From: Marmoricola sp.
GTDB lineage: Bacteria; Actinomycetota; Actinomycetes; Propionibacteriales; Nocardioidaceae
Assembly (NCBI GenBank): GCA_025964795.1
Contig: JAOPYC010000111.1
Span: 1 to 53,699 of the forward strand
Reading direction: 5' to 3'
DNA length: 53,699 bases
A model generated the notes under the pieces. The model searched no databases, was not told the DNA's origin, and saw only the letters and a program-made list of their open reading frames with translations. How positions within the stretch are numbered: the first letter of the stretch is position 1; every line of letters begins with the position of its first letter. This document shows, in pieces, positions 51,248-53,699 of the stretch. The position numbers and the translations under genes are program-made.

Positions 51248-51551
51248 GTGCTGCTCCCGCCTGTTCGTTCCGCGCGGACGGCCAGGTGGGCATTGCTACT
51301 ACGAGCAGGGCAGTCCCTTCTTGAGCCACGCCTCGTCACGGTGTCCGGCGGGACGCGACCGATAGAGAGCCACACCAGCGAACAGGTGGGCAGCCGAATG
51401 GAGAGCTTCCCGCCGGACAGCCGAACCGTTTTCTGGCCAGACGCCAGCCCTAAGGGAATCGTCTAGTAGCCGCGAGTTTTACGGCGTGGCAGGGCGGATC
51501 ATGACGATGAACGGCGCATTCGGGCAAGTCTGCAGGGTGTGTCTGGCGCGT
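51248..51551. other. Intergenic stretch, no supported gene
   Basis: About 300 bases between the IS110 fragment and the broken response regulator. It may contain the 5' end of the IS110 element. No readable frame or clear repeat is visible. Confidence 0.4.
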
Positions 51552-52210
51552 TCAGTGAGGTGGCGTCGTCACCAGTCCGGCGTTGTAGGCGGCGATGACT
51601 GCTTGGGCGCGGTCGCGGACCTCCAACTTGGCGAAGATCCGACTGATGTGTGTCTTCACCGTGGCCGGGCTCAGGAACATGGTGGCGGCGATGTCGTCAT
51701 TCGAGCTGCCGCGGGCGATCATGACAAGGACTTCCCGCTCGCGGCCGGTCAGCGTCGCCGGGGCACCGGGCACGGCGACGACAGCGGATCGTTGGGCGAC
51801 GAATCGTTCGACGAGTCTCCTGGTGACCGACGGAGCGAGCAGTGCATCGCCAGCGTGGGCGGTGCGAATGGCGTCGGAGAGCGCATCTGCCTTGACGTCC
51901 TTGAGCAAGAAATCCGCTGGCACCTGCTGCCAGGGCGTCGTAGACGTACTCGTCGAGATCAAATGTGGTCAGGATGACTCCGCGTGAGGGGGTGCTCGTC
52001 GTGGATCTGTCGCGCCGCGGCGATCCCGTCCATGACCGGCATTCGGAAGTTCATCAGGACGACGTCTGGGCGCAGCTGGGCGGTCAACCGTACGGCGGCG
52101 GACCCGTCAGCGGCCTCGCCCACCACATCGATGTCAGGTTCGCCGGCCAGGATGAGCCGGAAGCCGGTGCGCACCAGGTCCTGATCATCCGCCACCACGA
52201 CTCGGATCAC
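51552..52210 (-). pseudogene. Frameshifted NarL/LuxR response regulator
   Basis: The receiver part (52210-51959) reads RVVVADDQDLVRTGFRLIL and PDVVLMNFRMPVMDG, then shifts frame. The match continues as VILTTFDLDEYVYDALAAGASGF in a second frame and FLLKDVKADALSDAIR in a third, ending in an intact LuxR helix-turn-helix (LTGREREVLVMIARGSSNDDI, SPATVKTHISRIFAKL). Two indels break the gene. In addition the phospho-acceptor Asp of the MDxRMP strand is Asn. The downstream part (51552-51962) remains open but has no receiver. Confidence 0.8.
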
Positions 52211-52770
52211 GATGACTGACTCCCGACTGGAGACTCGGCCGCAGGGATGAGTGCATGCACGCGAAAACCGGTGCCGTCGTACCCGGCTTCGATCAGTTGT
52301 CCGCCGGCCAGGGTGATCCGTTCCCGCATCCCGATCAGGCCTCGCCCAGTTCCCGACGTGGCAGGCCCACTCGGCATCGCCGGGCCGTCGTCGACCGCGA
52401 GAAGTTCGAGCAGCTGGCCACGCCGACGTACCCGTACGAGGGCCTTCGCGCCTGGGGCGTGGCGCATCGTATTGGTGAGTGCCTCCTGGACGAGCCGAAA
52501 TGCGGCGAGGTCTGCCATGGGTGACCCGGGCGCCAGCGCGGCGTCAATGTCTACGTCGATCGTCAGTCCCGCAGCGCGACACTGATCGATCAGCGAACCC
52601 ACATGACGCATCGAGGCAGCCACGGGCCATCGGAGTCGCGGGTACGGCTTCATCATCGGGCGTCAGCACCGTCAACAGCTGTCGTAGTTCCGTCATGGCA
52701 CTTCGCGCGCTGGTCTCGATGGACTCGAGGGAATCACCGACGACCTCGAGGTCTGTGGGCGCTGATCTCT
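52207..52770 (-). pseudogene. Truncated, frameshifted histidine kinase
   Basis: The HATPase domain remains: LAAFRLVQEALTNTMRHAP (N-box) and GTGRGLIGMRERITLAGG (G-box). Upstream, GDSLESIETSARSAMTELRQ and LLTVLTPDDEA continue the family in another frame, joined near 52650. The membrane sensor and the H-box with its phosphorylated His are absent. Partner of the adjacent response regulator (4-base overlap), and equally decayed. Confidence 0.75.
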
Positions 52771-53640
52771 GGACATCGTCGTTGGGCGGCCGTGCTGCCC
52801 TTCCTGGGCAAGTTCGTAGGCATCGCCGGCGGTGACCACGGCGGCTCCATCGTCACCGGAGTGATCTGGGCAGTGATCGGCCCTCCATGCTTCGACCCAC
52901 CCCTGAACCAGACCCGCGGTTCACCGCACCGCCCCAAACATCGCCTCGCCTCACTCACACATACCTCTGCGAGATGCTCGATCCGGTACAGCGAGGACCT
53001 CCCGCGTCGTGGTCGATCGGGTTGGGCGGTCCTTCTGGCGGTGCTGGTGCCCGGTTGCGCAGCAGGCGAGCTTCATGGTGGACACCGAAACGCTCTCCTC
53101 GGCGCGCTCGGCGGTATGTGCCTCCGCGAGCGCCCGACGCTGGGAGTCTTGGTTGGCAGCGGCGTCGTACATCGGTGTGAGTGAGAGCGTCATCGACCCA
53201 GGTTGCGGCTCCCGGCGCCCGGTCGAACCCTCACTACGGCAGGCGCGCCGCCGGCCTCGCACCTGCGACAAGTGCGAATACGTGCGTCACGACTCAACTC
53301 CCGCAGGCCCGTAGTCCCACCTCCCACATTACCTCTGGGCTCCGGAGATCCGGCAGCGTCGAACGGCAGCCGGCGACAGCCTCTCACCAATTTCCGCAAA
53401 CACCGTCGAGCTTCTTGCCAGAGCATTCAGCACATCCACTACTCCATGGCCCTGTCGGATCCTCACCACACCTGCGCAGGCCCCACTCCCCCGTCCCTAC
53501 AGACAGGCCCGACAATACGGCGAACGACTCTCATGCCGACGTCCGGACGTTGAGGACCGCCTCGAAGGCCCAGGACTGTGGATTTAACGGTGTTTCCGGC
53601 CCGACGCGCTGAGCGGTGAGCTCAGCGGAGAGGTGCCGTG
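52771..53640. other. Intergenic stretch with unrecognised fragments
   Basis: About 870 bases. A plus-strand frame near 52790-52880 reads VLPFLGKFVGIAGGDHGGSIV with TGVIWAVIGP after it, which looks protein-like and membrane-like, but it has no start and no known family. The rest shows nothing I can support. The right end (53573-53590, GGACTGTGGATTTAACGG) may be the outer end of the insertion element that starts here. Confidence 0.35.
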
Positions 53641-53699
53641 ATGACGACACTGGATGTTGTGAGTCCGATGAAGAAGCCCGAGCCCTCGGCTGAGGAGCT
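53641..53699 (+). CDS. 5' end of a probable IS256-type transposase (partial)
   Basis: ATG 53641 with GGAGAGG upstream opens MTTLDVVSPMKKPEPSAEE and runs off the window. This start is reminiscent of actinobacterial Mutator-type (IS256) transposases, but 19 codons cannot prove it. An alternative GTG lies 3 bases earlier. Confidence 0.4.
   Translation, partial: MTTLDVVSPMKKPEPSAEE

Overview
The window is GC-rich actinobacterial chromosome. The GTG starts, ATGA-coupled operons, F420-type enzymes, a KstR2-like operator and IS481, IS110 and probable IS256 relics suggest a Nocardioides-like member of the Propionibacteriales; this taxonomic guess is inference. There is no rRNA, tRNA or CRISPR that I can support.

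Positions 1-12,400 are patchy accessory DNA. They hold a DUF2267/pterin-dehydratase-like fusion, a DJ-1/PfpI protein, a secreted protein, a Pro/Val/Glu repeat protein, a zinc metalloprotease, a degenerate IS481 transposase and an AraC regulator. A SipW-type signal peptidase fused to a DUF5305-like domain follows, with a small secreted partner gene. The stretch ends with a broken VOC gene and a lipoprotein whose 3' end has been replaced by the tail of an IS481 transposase.

Positions 12,421-46,825 form one large catabolic island. It encodes two acyl-CoA synthetases, an ACAD11-type dehydrogenase beside its phosphotransferase-fold kinase, a two-gene heteromeric acyl-CoA dehydrogenase, three enoyl-CoA hydratase/isomerases, about ten short-chain dehydrogenases, a MaoC hydratase and a thiolase. 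It also has a P450, two HsaA-like flavin monooxygenases with one flavin reductase, F420-type enzymes, a metallo-beta-lactamase-fold hydrolase, a VOC protein, an aldo/keto reductase, and a ribose-type ABC transporter with an SnoaL-like protein. A single TetR gene (45621-46214) lies near the right end. Nine or ten copies of a palindrome with core YCRRGC-GCYYGR sit in front of nearly every transcription unit of the island and, as a weaker site, upstream of tetR. The island therefore looks like one regulon: import, CoA activation, ring or chain oxygenation, and beta-oxidation of an unidentified, probably alicyclic or hydroxylated, carboxylic acid. The operator resembles the KstR2 motif of steroid-degrading actinobacteria, but the IpdAB and HsaC/HsaD hallmark genes are absent, so the substrate is open.

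Positions 47,001-50,908 hold a divergent MFS/MarR pair around a perfect 22-bp palindrome with apparently leaderless transcripts, an (R)-amine-transaminase-like class IV aminotransferase, and a 3-hydroxybutyrate-dehydrogenase-like SDR. From 51,035 to the end the DNA is decayed: a relic of a flavin hydroxylase, an IS110 fragment, a frameshifted response regulator lacking its phospho-Asp, a truncated histidine kinase, and the start of a probable transposase.
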